DNA from: Marsupella aquatica
Taxonomy: Eukaryota; Marchantiophyta
Direction of reading: 5' to 3'
Assembly (NCBI GenBank): GCA_973895155.1
Contig: OZ316892.1
Coordinates: 13,826,001-13,890,000 of the forward strand
Length of the DNA: 64,000 bases
A program made the translations under genes and the position numbers. The stretch's first letter is position 1. Every line of letters starts with the position of its first letter. Of this stretch, positions 50,800 to 61,800 are shown one piece after another. The notes beneath the pieces are model-generated. The model searched no databases and was not told where the DNA came from. It was given only the letters and a program-made list of their open reading frames with translations.

Positions 50800-51225
50800 C
50801 TGCAGCAGTTCAATTGAAATTGATGAGAGTTCAATTGAAATTGATAAGAAGTCTGGCCTGTCATGAGCGGCGGAGGTGGCGTGGTCCCCAGTTCCCCAAC
50901 TGCGGCCCTAGGGCCCTCTTGCATGTGGTGGTCTTGAGAAAGTCGGCCCTTCAAATGATCAGGTGACATCTTTCGATCGAGCGAGTCTTTCATGTTGTTC
51001 CCCCTTCCAGAGCCAGTCCTCATGGCAATACTTGAGCACTCTCAAAAGGAAGGGCTGGAAGGGGCAGTAGATCAATTGAAATTGATGGGTCTGGCCTGTC
51101 ATGAGCGGCGGAGGTAGCATGGTCCCCAGTTCCCTGACGTCTTAGGGCCGTTGTGCATGTGGTGGCATCTTTGGATTGAGCGAGTATTTCGTGTAGTTCC
51201 CCCTTCCAGAGCCACTCCACACAGG
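50800..51225. repeat. Two-copy ~200-bp direct repeat
   Basis: TCAATTGAAATTGATG, GTCTGGCCTGTCATGAGCGG, TGGTCCCCAGTTCCC, GCATGTGGTGG and TTCCCCCTTCCAGAGCCA occur in order in both copies (about 50809-51017 and 51067-51217). The second lacks an internal segment. AATTGAAATT is itself repeated in copy 1. Confidence 0.85.
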
Positions 51226-51229
51226 CCCT

Positions 51230-51440
51230 TAAGTTAGTTGATGGCCAACTATGAGTGAACAAGACTTTCATGCTCTGCTAAAAAATGACTTAGGGCGGTG
51301 CTACATTTGTGAGGAGGTCCTAAAAAAATAGGCCCTTAAGTTAATTGATGGCCATGTATGAGTGAACTAGCCTTTCATGCCCTCGTACAACAATTGGTCA
51401 GAAAGTTACTTGAGCACCGCCATGTATGAGTGAATGAGAC
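51230..51440. repeat. Three-copy short repeat
   Basis: A TTAAGTTA(G/A)TTGATGGCCA block is present at about 51231 and 51332, and a TATGAGTGAA(C/T)..GAC/CTTTCATGC block at about 51248, 51356 and 51424. The copies drift in between. Confidence 0.7.
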
Positions 51441-51477
51441 TTTCATGCCTCAACCCCCTCATGAAGCAAGCCTGATG

Positions 51478-51600
51478 TCAACATTTCAGCAGATCCAAGG
51501 GCATGGGCCTGAAACTTTCCGGCCCTTCACTAGCCTGCAGGCAACATTTGAGCAGATCCAAGGGCAAGAGCAGAAAACTTTCTGGCCCTTCACATCCCTA
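51478..51600. repeat. Two-copy ~64-bp tandem repeat
   Basis: CAACATTT(C/G)AGCAGATCCAAGGGC through AAACTTTC(C/T)GGCCCTTCAC is repeated in tandem. Both copies stay open in one reading frame, but no protein is recognised. Confidence 0.8.
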
Positions 51601-53299
51601 ACTTTTGAATGCAACAAAAGATCTCACGTTACAAATGTTCTTAACTGTGAGAGTTCCTTCATACTGCTCTTTGAAATCTGGATGTAGAAACAACCATGGA
51701 CACAAAGGCTTTGGCACTTCACACGTTGCAGTGTAGCAACCCACTTTTTCCCAACAATACAGAAGTGTTAAGGGCCATAAAAGAGAGGACACTTCACATG
51801 GAAGACCGCTCGTAGCTGGCCAGTCGGTTACTCATGGGAGGCATGGAAATAGAGAGACAGTCCCTGAGCACTAAACTCACCAAATGAATGTTTTCATTTT
51901 TGCACCAGTATCAAGTAAAATCAGTTTCGTCTGGACATTGTCTGCATTTGAACCTGACGAGGTCTTGCAACGATCAAGATTAGTCTTCACCTGAAAACTG
52001 GATACTGGAACAATAGTATCTGCCGGAGAAGACTATATTTCTCTGATGAAGGAACAACTTGGAACACAGTCATCTAGGGTTATCTTGGGCTGCTTATGTT
52101 GGAGTTTTTGTCAATGCTAGTTGTTAATGACAAGCAGAAAGTAAGAAAATTCTCATCATTATTCTATCATTATTCTAATAATCATGGCAAGTGGAAACAG
52201 AGTCAAAAGACCATAAGTGTAGTATGCTCATGATGTGGGAAAGAAAGGTTATAAAGAGCAACTTTTATAGAGTACAAGCACCTATTTTCTTGCATGATAT
52301 AAATCTATGTAATAAATTTTACTTTGACATGTTATTGTCTTGTGAAGAAAGCTACCTTTCTCCATTATGTAGAGATGGTAGGTATAACTGAACAAAAATA
52401 GGTTGGATAGAAGATTTATTCATGTTGTATTCAATGTTTGATGTCTAATAGGCTGGGCTTGTGCAGGTTGGTGGGAGGCTTGGTTCATGATTATTTTGGT
52501 GTGCCTAGGGAGGAGTTCATAGTGGGGTTTATAGGACACTTCACTCCCGATTGGAGAAATGTTTTGGGGTTTAGGGTTTTCTAAGATTTGGTTGCAAGGC
52601 TGAAGGGAAGCATTCAAGCTTGGGGCGAACATCATGTGACAGGGTGGTTATTTTTGTAGGGCTTAACATCATGTGACTTAGGTAAGAGTACATAATGGTA
52701 TGAGTTGCATGTTTCATTTAATAGCTACATTTTTTTAACGATCCATTAGTTGTGGATCCTGAAGCCTATCATTGCACTTTCTCTATTTGAACATTTTGCT
52801 CCTGGTTACTAAACAAACTTGGGAGAGCTTAGAACTTATTTGACAATCAATAGCAAGCTCAACTTTTTGACAGCACCTGAAATATATGCTTGATTTCTCT
52901 GTTGTCTGTTGTGTTCAAGCAGGTGTGATTGCCAAATGAACACCTGTGTGATAAGCCCATATCAAATAGTGACTCAGTCCAAAACTTCACCTTCCGCACT
53001 TGATTTTCACGCATGTACTATTGATTGTGATGTTTTACAACATTCCTATTAAATTCAAATCTAACGGTAATTTACTAATTGACCAGAAAACTGGAGCTTT
53101 CTATTTGGCTAGTAAATATTTTTTCAAATATTCTCTACCTAAGACACTCTGCTACAAAGAAAGGCATAAGGAGACTTTTGGTTGAGAGGGTTTTCTTTTT
53201 ATCCACTTCCAATAGAACTAGCACAAAGAATATCAACAACTGATAGCACTCTCAACAGAACAAGACATAATTAAGTACATTAAAAATAAAAAGGCTACA

Positions 53300-53710
53300 T
53301 TCAAGCTAAGGCATCCCGGTGCACACATTGGTAAGGTTTGGTGTGCTTTTTGAACCCAACTGTAACTTAAAACTTGATTAGGTTACAAGTTAAGGCATGG
53401 TGGTGCACACATATGCAAGGGTTGGTGTACTGTTTGACCCCATTCACTTTACAATTGACAAGGTTATAAGTCAAAGCATTCTGGTGCACACATACACAAC
53501 TGTTTGACCCAACTTTTGACTTTAAGATTGTTAAGCTTACAAGTTAAGACATTCAGGTGCACATTGGCAAGGATTTGTGTAATGTTTGACCCCAGTTGTA
53601 ACTTTAAAATTGATATGGTTACAAGTTAAGGTTGTTTGGTGCACATGTTGGCAAGGGTTGGTGTAGTGCTTGACCTTAATTGTAACCTTAAAATTGATGA
53701 GGTATGGCTG
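53300..53710. repeat. Minisatellite, about five ~85-bp units
   Basis: Each unit contains GGTTACAAGTTAAG, GGTGCACA, GGCAAGG(G/A)TT(G/T)GTGTA and a TTTGACC..A(C/G)TTGTAACTTTAAAATTGAT segment. Units differ at 10-25% of positions and vary in length. Confidence 0.85.
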
Positions 53711-54361
53711 ACATTTCAATGAGCCCAACACTAAAGTAACATCACTTGAGCATAAGTTTTCAAGAACAATTTTCCATAATTAAAAATTGCACAAAGATGG
53801 CCTAAATTATGAACGGCTTCAACTCAGTCAGCTTAGGGAAAGTCAACCTAGGGTAAGCTCTGCCTAACAGAAAGTTGAGGTATAGTTTCGTAATTTTCAA
53901 CTCACAATTTAGAACTTTGTTTCAGCTAATATTTTAACCACACATTTCCCTCAGTTTTCTCCATCTCTCAACCCGGCTTTCCATGACTTTCAGCTCATTT
54001 CATTGAGTAGGGTGAAAATGAAAAATGCTCTATTGTCTTGATTTTGGCCCAGGATTTGGGCTTTGTTTGTTTGACTTAGTTGCCTTCGTTGGCCTTGGGT
54101 TAGAGTAAGGTCAGCTTAAGGTAGATTCAGGGCATCATTTGTTTTTCTAAATCATTCTTCAGAACTTTTCTTGAACTCAAAGTTTTAACCAGTCAGAGAT
54201 TCCCCTAGCCCTCCTCTATCTCTAAACACATTTTTAGTCCATTTGATTCCGTAAGGAGAAAATGAAAAATTGCAAGCATTCAATTTATTTTGGTTCCTGA
54301 CTTCAATTTACTCAGCTTAGGTACAGCTGGTTTATGGTAAGATAAAGTTGGAATATCAATC

Positions 54362-54440
54362 TATTTATGGACCCCCATTAGGGGTCCTTTCCAAAATTCC
54401 AGGCACCACAGCGTGCCACATCATTATGATGCGCAACAAA
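54362..54440. repeat. Dispersed repeat, copy B (inverted partner at 740-812)
   Basis: It reads GGACCCCCATTAGGGGTCC, CCAGGCACCACAGCGTGCCA and CATCAT.ATGATGCGC, the reverse complement of the blocks at 740-812. A GGACCCC...GGGGTCC palindrome lies at its left edge. Confidence 0.6.
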
Positions 54441-54780
54441 CAGTACTAGTCTTTGTTGGGAATCATAATAACTGTCACCTTTTTGTTTGCGCCAATTTAG
54501 GAGAAAATTCTTGGTCACCGTGACGTAAAACTGTTGAGTATTGCTCTTAGTCTTGTGACTCTAAACCCCAATTTAAGGAATACTGAAGTATTAGATTAAT
54601 TCCAATTTTATCTAAATATTATAAGTTAATGAATGATCAACCTCTTTAACATTTGGTGGGATAGTCAAAAACTTCAAATGTTTTGTTGCAAGATCTTTAT
54701 GACAATGCATCACTAAATGACATCAAGTACCTCTTGATCCATGCACAAATCCTTAATTAAACTGTTATTCATTGTTTCAA

Positions 54781-55308
54781 TTGTCTATTTAATTACTATA
54801 GGGTTGAATACAAAAAAGATTGACCACCCTTTACAACAATTAATAGGATTGTTGTATATTACAATGTCTACTGGACATTCATTTGAATGTCAATAATATC
54901 ATGCCTTAATATCACCAAACTAAGGCCCCACTGTCTAACTAATATTATATCTTAAATAAACTAACCAACTAACTAACTTGTCTATTTAATTACTATAGGG
55001 TTGAATACAAAAAAAGATTGACACGCACCAGGGTGCGTGACCTACAATCATAGTATCACCCTTTAATTAGTTAGTTTCTATTGCTTTGACTCAATCAGGC
55101 ATGGAACCATATAAAATCAGAAATCATTGAAAGTTGAGTTCACTTGAAGGTGTAACAATAATTATTATTTATTAATAGGATTGTTGTATATTACAATGTC
55201 TACTGGACATTCATTTGAATGTCAATAATATCATGCCTTAATATCACCAAACTAAGGCCCCACTAACTAATATTATATCTTAAATAAACTAACCAACTAA
55301 CTAACTTA
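54781..55308. repeat. Recent duplication of a ~200-bp AT-rich block
   Basis: Block A (TTGTCTATTTAATTACTATA through AAAAGATTGA) occurs at 54781 and 54978. Block B (TTAATAGGATTGTTGTATAT to CTAACCAACTAACTAACTT) occurs at about 54840-54979 and 55172-55308. The B copies are nearly identical, the second lacking about 6 bases. In each B copy ACATTCATTTGAATGT forms a palindromic hairpin. Confidence 0.9.
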
Positions 55309-55401
55309 GACGATAAGACTTGTCTAAACTTGAGTTCTCTGGCTACTACTATTCTGAGTTGCCTTTTAAACTGTATGCTAAACTACATGCTTCATTACTG
55401 T

Positions 55402-56364
55402 CTAGGATTTGTCACTTGCTATGCATGTCAAGAGATAGTCTCTTGCCTTGGCAGCAACATTCTTTGGAATTCCTACCAGCCCTGTCACTGGTCCTTTGCG
55501 TGCTTTGAAACACCACAAGGCAGAGGAAACATCTATTGTCTCAGCTTCCTTGTATATTGGAGTTGGATCACGTTCCCATTTTTTATCCCAAGAATCTGCC
55601 CACCGCTCTCTTGGCTGCCAGCCTGATTGACCACGTTGCTTCTTTGCCATAAATGGTCTAAACCACTCAACGCCACATACATGAGTAAGAAGGTTTTGTT
55701 CATTCACTGGTCCTTCTACCACATCTGTAACAACTAACCCCATATGGACGGGATAAACATCCAGGTCTGCGTCGTCCGGTCGTACCAACACATAACAGCC
55801 CTTCACAACATCAACCCTAGGGTTAAAACTCTCAGGAGGTTTATCTTTTGCTGGTCCCACATAATCCACTGTTGCCTCCAACTCACATGCCACATTTCGA
55901 TATTCTTGTGGAACGTGCTCTCTCCATATTGATAAAGGCCAAAACCCGTATTCCAAGTTGTGTGCACCTTCAAGTTCATATTGCACCTGCTCACCCTGTA
56001 GAGTATCTACAATGTCATTCCAATAATTGATGAGAGTTGTCCAACGTCGCTTTGGTTCTTCCTCTTTTGTTCGCTTTAGAATAAACTCAAAGAATGACAC
56101 ATGCTTCTTCAACCCTATCAGCACTTCAGGAAGCATTTTCAACTCCATCATTGGTAGCCGTTTGGGCACCCCAATTGGGATGTGAGGACTTTTGTCATCT
56201 TTCCATGACCACATTTCAATACCTTCCTTGGGTAACCATCCCTGATCAGTTGACTTCATTTTGTATTGGAAGCATGGCATACTATCAATATATTGGATTA
56301 TATTGATAAGGCGAATCTTTGGAGGAAAAATGTGACCATTCGTACTCAGGGTAATCCTGACCAT
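55402..56364 (-). CDS. Uncharacterised 320-aa protein, possibly transposon-derived
   Basis: This single uninterrupted ORF on the - strand is the second longest in the window. It starts at an ATG at 56364. I do not recognise it. Visible features are a Trp-rich, mixed-charge composition, a central stretch (about residues 185-240: GCYVLVRPDDADLDVYPVHM... and GVEWFRPF) that resembles the strand pattern of a BAH- or Tudor-like chromatin-reader fold, and a Trp/Arg-rich tail (QSGWQPRERWADSWDKKWERD). Lack of introns next to spliced host genes and a repeat-rich setting favour a transposon or retro-derived origin. It lies divergently to the HAD-like pair, about 340 bases from its first exon. Confidence 0.55.
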   Translation of the reverse strand: MVRITLSTNGHIFPPKIRLINIIQYIDSMPCFQYKMKSTDQGWLPKEGIEMWSWKDDKSPHIPIGVPKRLPMMELKMLPEVLIGLKKHVSFFEFILKRTKEEEPKRRWTTLINYWNDIVDTLQGEQVQYELEGAHNLEYGFWPLSIWREHVPQEYRNVACELEATVDYVGPAKDKPPESFNPRVDVVKGCYVLVRPDDADLDVYPVHMGLVVTDVVEGPVNEQNLLTHVCGVEWFRPFMAKKQRGQSGWQPRERWADSWDKKWERDPTPIYKEAETIDVSSALWCFKARKGPVTGLVGIPKNVAAKARDYLLTCIASDKS

Positions 56365-56705
56365 TTACGAGAGTTTGACGATTTCATGAGAATATTATCA
56401 GATAGGAAAGACCGTGAAATGGAAGCCAAAGAAAAGTAAACATTTATTTATAATTCTTATTTATACTTTTGACTTTGTGTTGTGAGTGACGCGCCCGGTC
56501 GCGTCGCTGTGTGGATTTATTTATATTGTTATGTGAGTATCATGTCGGGTGGCCTGGTTGAATTGATTGCATAATATGAGAATTGAACTATGGATACATT
56601 AGTCACGCGACCGTGCGCGTGTAAACGTTCGTCGTTTACTTATATTTTTAAAATTTGTGTGTTATGTTTAGGGGTTAATATGATAATCGAATTGTTGATT
56701 TACAG

Positions 56706-57412
56706 GAGACTAAGTGGAGCAGATCGCGTCAACTTCTAGTTTTAGGAGTGGAAAACTTTCTATGTATATTAAGAAATATACTCCTGAGCTCAAGTGGCCT
56801 ACGGCAATTCGTATCGGATCTCTATGTGTCGTTCCGAGGACATATCTTCATGATTTTCTAAAATTCTGTTATGATAATTTTGATGTGATGGTTTGGTCTA
56901 CCCTCGAGGATAAACTGGTTTATCAGATACTTTCAGAAATGTTGTCGATCATGGACCTGTCGCAACTGAGATATGTTTTCACCCAGGATCATTGCTGGCA
57001 TCTTGGTTATGTGAAGAAATGTTATAAGAGAGTTGTCTTCAAATCTATGGACAGACTACGTGATATGTTTCAAGATTATCGACCAGAGAATATAATCCAG
57101 ATTGATGCCTGTCCATCCCATACATGCCAGACAGGTGTATGTGGATTGTTGTTTACAAAGATGTTTCAAGGATTCTTGGATGATGTCTTTTTTAGGGATA
57201 CTCTCATTCGACATTTACTGAAGCTATCAGATTCCGGGCTTTGTCCTGCGTTCGCTAACAAGTTGGATTATCCCATCTGGTCGATTAGAAATCTACATCT
57301 AGATTGGACTTTGAACGAGGATATATGGGAGCATATGTACGTGCAGAGACATGCTGATCAAGTTCTTATGAAGTACTTCAACAGACGTCACTTATCAAAG
57401 GCCAGAGTGTAG
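56706..57412 (+). pseudogene. FCP1/HAD-phosphatase-like gene, copy 1, frameshifted and catalytically degenerate
   Basis: An acceptor TTTACAG precedes 56706, at the same place and phase as in copy 2. The N-terminal motif is in one frame (LLVLGVENFLC) and the rest in another (from AIRIGSLCVVPRTYLHDFLKF to 57412). Relative to copy 2 one base is missing between about 56765 and 56807. Translation from the internal ATG at 56714 gives a 232-aa product lacking the normal N-terminus. The fold is that of the FCP1/SCP-like HAD family: RTYLHDFLKFCYDNFDVMVWST, then VVFKSMDRL. The first catalytic Asp is Gly, and the late acidic motif (LLDDSP in active members) is IDACP. Upstream exons were not established. 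A possible one ends at 56434. Confidence 0.6.
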
Positions 57413-57505
57413 AGGATATGTTATTTGTCTGTAAATCCGTGATGCGACTATTTGCGTGGAAACAGCCACACGGGCTCATTTATCTTGTATTGTGTTTCTC
57501 TTCAG

Positions 57506-58195
57506 GAGATACATTGTAGTAGAGAAACTCAGCTCATAGTTTTAGATGTGGAGCATCTACTCTGTTACATTGCACCGCATTCCCGACTGATGGCGGTCTC
57601 AACTGGAATTCGTATTGGGAATGTATACGTTTTTCCAAGGCCTTATCTTCACAAATTTGTGAGATTCTGTTTTAAGAATTTTGATGTAGGGATCTGGTCA
57701 TCTCTGAAGAAGAACCTTTTAGATCAGATTTTAGCGTCTATTTTTACTGCGATGGAAATGGCCTCATTTAAGTATATTTGGGATGAGTCTCATTGTTACT
57801 TATGCGATGGGGCGACCTCAAATAAGCGGATATTTTTGAAGTGTTTTGATAAAGTTGAAAGTTATACGGAGGCGTATCTGCAAAAAAATATAATGCTTAT
57901 CGAATCCGATGCATTTCATGCTTGTTTAGATCTTGTTTTTGGATCATTATTTCTGCCCAAATATTTTGGGTTGGTCAACGACTGTTTCCTGATTAACGTG
58001 TTGATTCCGTATTTTAGCAAGCTTGCAAAATCTTCTGAGCCGCTTCTCGTTGCCAATGGAAGAGGTTATCCTGATTGGTCAGTTAAATCTCTTTTTAGAG
58101 ATTATGATTATAATCATACTATATGGGAAGACCCTTTGATTCAGAGGCATGGAGATAGATATCTAGTAGAGCAGTTTAACAGACGCCCAATTTAG
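57506..58195 (+). CDS. FCP1/HAD-phosphatase-like protein, copy 2, degenerate active site
   Basis: The 3'-terminal exon starts after CTTCAG at 57505 and reads to 58195 (229 codons). It matches copy 1 along its length, so the pair is a tandem duplication. Motif I is VLDVEHLL: the first Asp is kept but the second (DxD in active enzymes) is Glu. Motif II is VGIWSSLKKN and is intact. The lysine is kept in IFLKCFD. Motif III is IESDA in place of LLDDSP, so the two metal-binding aspartates are not preserved. FCP1/SCP-family enzymes dephosphorylate the RNA polymerase II tail or other proteins. This one may be a pseudophosphatase. No ATG precedes the domain in the exon, so the start lies in an unidentified upstream exon. 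Confidence 0.62.
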   Translation, partial: EIHCSRETQLIVLDVEHLLCYIAPHSRLMAVSTGIRIGNVYVFPRPYLHKFVRFCFKNFDVGIWSSLKKNLLDQILASIFTAMEMASFKYIWDESHCYLCDGATSNKRIFLKCFDKVESYTEAYLQKNIMLIESDAFHACLDLVFGSLFLPKYFGLVNDCFLINVLIPYFSKLAKSSEPLLVANGRGYPDWSVKSLFRDYDYNHTIWEDPLIQRHGDRYLVEQFNRRPI

Positions 58196-58475
58196 GACGC
58201 TTCCGAAATAATATTCGGCAGGAGAAACCCCCCATTGGTATTATCGTGCTAGAAACTATTTGTAATCTCCCTAAACGGGTTATCATATATAAAGGATCTC
58301 AGAGATTTATTTCTCTATTTTTATTATTCGTTGTCTGTTGGTCCCGTCAAGTTGGATTGCGTCAAATCTTAGTGTTGTTAAAATGTGATGTTGCAGTCAT
58401 TTTCAGGGTATCACGTGCAGTGACGCGTCATGTCGCCCCCTTTTCTTGTCATTTTTTAAGCGTGGTAATCGGAAG
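58196..58475. other. Spacer between the HAD-like pair and the LTR
   Basis: There is no gene. It holds the 3' end of copy 2 and the insertion flank of the LTR element that starts at 58476. Confidence 0.4.
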
Positions 58476-58827
58476 TGTTGACAAGCAATTGCTGTCATAT
58501 TAAAATAATAATATTTAGGTATTTTTGGAATTTCCAAAGTTCGGTTTTCCTTAAATTGGGGTTTCTAGGGCTAACCACACTTAGGCTAACTCAGGTTAGG
58601 ATTTAGCTTAGGTTAGCAGTGATGCATGCTATATAAAACCACGGCTGATGCCAGCCCCTGGTGGATCTTCAGTTCATTGTTGGAGTGGAGCAAGAGAGAA
58701 GTAAAAGTTTCTTGCTTTCCTATGGACATAGCCTCAATCGTGAGGTGAACCATGTACTCGTTGTGTCAACTACTTTGTATGGTGTTCACGTGTGTATGGT
58801 GTCTCGGGATAAGGATTATCCCCAACA
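58476..58827 (+). repeat. Left LTR of an LTR retrotransposon (352 bp)
   Basis: It starts TGTTG and ends CAACA, an inverted terminal pentamer typical of LTRs. It contains a TATATAAAA box at 58630 and ends 2 bases before a primer-binding site. The partner LTR is not in the window, so the element would extend beyond 64000, or this is a truncated copy. Confidence 0.72.
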
Positions 58828-58829
58828 AG

Positions 58830-58841
58830 TGGTATCAGAGC
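58830..58841 (+). other. Primer-binding site for tRNA-iMet
   Basis: TGGTATCAGAGC is the classic complement of the 3' end of plant initiator methionine tRNA, 2 bases after the LTR. It fixes the orientation of the element (+) and its 5' end. Confidence 0.85.
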
Positions 58842-61800
58842 ATGCCTGGGAGGTGACACTGTGGTGACAAGAATTTCTTGTGTAGTTGACTGTTTGAAGA
58901 TCCCGGGAGTTTTCGTCGCATGAAACTTGTTAGTGGTGGGCTCATCCGGATAGATCACTGGATCCGATCCGCTGTTAGAAAGCTTTCTAACAGCGGTTCA
59001 AAATCATTGATCGGATTTCTAAGTGAGGAGTAATCGCAGAGAACATTTTTCTATGGAGTTTCGTGTTCGACGGTATTTTTTGTGGAAGAGACTAGAGTTC
59101 ATTTTTTGCAACGGTGTGAGCTGTGCGGTGCGGGAGGTGTGGTAAGTAGAACAACATCATATTTATATGAACTAGCTCTAAAACACCAAGATTTGTTCCC
59201 GTAAGGAATAAGTAAAACAATTTACTCAGGTTTTATATGATTCAAAATCCTAAAGCGATTTCTTTACTGTTTTGGTCACAGAATCCTGAAACTATTTTTA
59301 TGTTACAAATCCTACAATGAATTTCCTTAGGCTCTCCTTCTCAATAGATAAATGAGTTTTATTTTCTCTTCAACTCCTTATACACCAATGGTGATTGGTT
59401 TTATGTTGTAATGGTCAATACAATTCCCTCATTTACTATATTTCAAAGACTTGCCTTATTCATTCATTCAGTTCTATTCTCTATCTCTAATTCATACATC
59501 CAAAACTTGAATGCTTAAATTAATGCATGAAATGCTTGAATTCAATTTAGATGATGGTGCAATTCTCCTTTATTTGATTCTCTCTCCTAAGCCCAATTTG
59601 GCATGAGAGAAAGACCCACAACTTGGTCAAAAATCAATGTGGAAGAAAAGACATAAGAATTTTGCTTGGAAGTCCAAATATAGGCTCCCTTGATGGCTTG
59701 AGATGCCAAAAGATTCCTAAAGGATTAAGACCTATTCCTATCTAATCATGGGGACTTAAAAAGGTGAGATAACTAAGACCTTTTGAAATCTAAATTCCTA
59801 AGGGTGACTAAATGAGTCACTTGGTATCCTATTCCTACTTAACTAATGCAAAAGCTCAAATAAGGGAAAGAGGTGTAAAAACAATTTAGAAGGCAAGTGC
59901 CAAAATATCCCAGAGAATCGGTTTGAGATATTTTCAACTTCTTTGGTTTTGTTGGCTACAAAATTCTTCATGTAGCCCTTTCCAATAGCTTTCCAACAAG
60001 CCTAAAAGCTCATTCATCCAACATCAGGTCAACCCACAACGGTCATTCAAAGTTACCGTAGAAAACACAAAGCGATTCTTCAACTCTAAAGCGATATTTT
60101 CTCCGGTTTTCTTCCAAAGCGATATTTTGCTGAAAGCAATTCTTCAGTCAAAACTCAATCTTTTTCAACTTCTTCCAAAACTTTCTTTTAAGGATCACAA
60201 TGGGTTCAAGGAGATTGCTTTAAATTAGCTCCAATTGATGTCAGTCAAAAACTTTAAAATTTTATCAGTTTGACCACATATCTCCATATTGCCATTCCAC
60301 AAGAGGCGTCGCATGTTATAGCTCAAGTTGAAGGTTGAAGCGAGCTGGTTGTTTCGGTACCTGGTTTGTTGGCACTTGTGGAGCGAGTGTGTCGTGACAA
60401 GTGAAAGTTGAGTTCTGGTTTATGGTGCTTGTTTTTCCCTGAATCGGATTACACATCGTGGCGCTTGACTTGGAGGAAGAAACGCGACGTGCTTGGGCTC
60501 AACGGTGAGATCACGGCAAAGCGGTTGTTTTGAGTCCAGGATTGGCACTTGAGGTGGAGAGAGTGTGACGTGACAAAGGTCTTTACTCTGCTGAGCTTCG
60601 AGACTGTATCGGTGTAATTGGACGACTTTTCCCATCGGCGGTGTTCAATTTCCTTGTGTAAATTGGCGGTGCCAAGGTGTGTAATTGGCATTTTTTACTT
60701 AATTGTTGAATTTTTTTATTTAAGGGGGGTTTTGGTGTGTGTGTGTATACACACCTCTTTACCCCCGCCGGCCCAGCACCCCCTCACACCCTCGTTTGAA
60801 CCCTGTATCAATGTGTGTATGGGGTATGCAATGCACCCCGACCCATTTACGCCCACATACCCCCTTGTGACGGGGTCCCGCCACGGTAAGTCACCATTAG
60901 TGTCACCAGCAAGACACCTGTACATAAATAAGCCCATAGACGCGAGTTTTTTAATGTTCTTTAAGTTTGTAAAGTTTTTTAAAGCATCTTGGGATAGTCG
61001 GAGACCCCAACAGTTTTGTCTAGACCCGGGGTAATTATGGGGCAAAACCTGGGGGGGTTTAAAATCGTGACTTTCCGGGAAGGTAAGGAAGTCTAGGAAA
61101 TAAGCATTTTTAATTTTTTGGTAACACCCCTTCTAAGGCAACACTCAGGCAGGACTGGAGGAGTATGGGGGGGTTTAATTAACCCCCATTAAATCCTTCC
61201 GCGAGTGGGCAGCGAGAGAGCCGGGCCTTAAAGAGTATGAGGGGATCCATAAGGGGCAGCCCTGGAGCTGCCATGTGGAATACCCATAAGGGGCTCCGCG
61301 AGTGACCGGGAAGGAGGGCCGCGAGCTCCGCGAGGGCGGGAGCTGCTGCGAGCTGCCGCAAGTAAGGAGTATGGGGGGTTTTAAAATAAATCCCTCCTAA
61401 GGAGGTCCGCGAGCTGCCGAGAGGGCAAGGGCTGCCAGGAGCGCGAGCCCGCACGGACGCGAGCTGCTGCGCGAGCGGGGGTGTCCGCGAGTGAGCCAGG
61501 GGGCAGGGAGCCGGCCGGCAGCAGGACTAGGGGATATTAGGGCAGCCGCGTGGCAGGGGGCGAGCGAGCCCTGCATAGGGCCGCGAGCCGGCACGAACGC
61601 GAGCTGCGGGAGGAGGGGGAAATTAAAACCCCCTTAAGGGGCTCCGCGAGTGACCGGGCAGGGGGGCCGCGAGCCCGCACGAACGTGAGCTGCGAGGAAG
61701 GGGGACTCGCGCGAGTCAGGACAAAGGAGGGCTCCGGGGCGCAAGGCGAAAAGCTGCTCCCGGGAAGGGTTTCGTTGTTTTTTTTTTCTCTCCCCTCTTT

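Larger units (their letters stand above)
49558..55401. other. Intergenic region with tandem and dispersed repeats
   Basis: No gene is recognised. ORFs are below 90 codons. It holds direct repeats at 50800-51225 and 51230-51440, a 65-bp tandem pair (51478-51600), a minisatellite (53300-53710), dispersed-repeat copy B (54362-54440) and a recent ~200-bp duplication (54781-55308). Confidence 0.5.
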
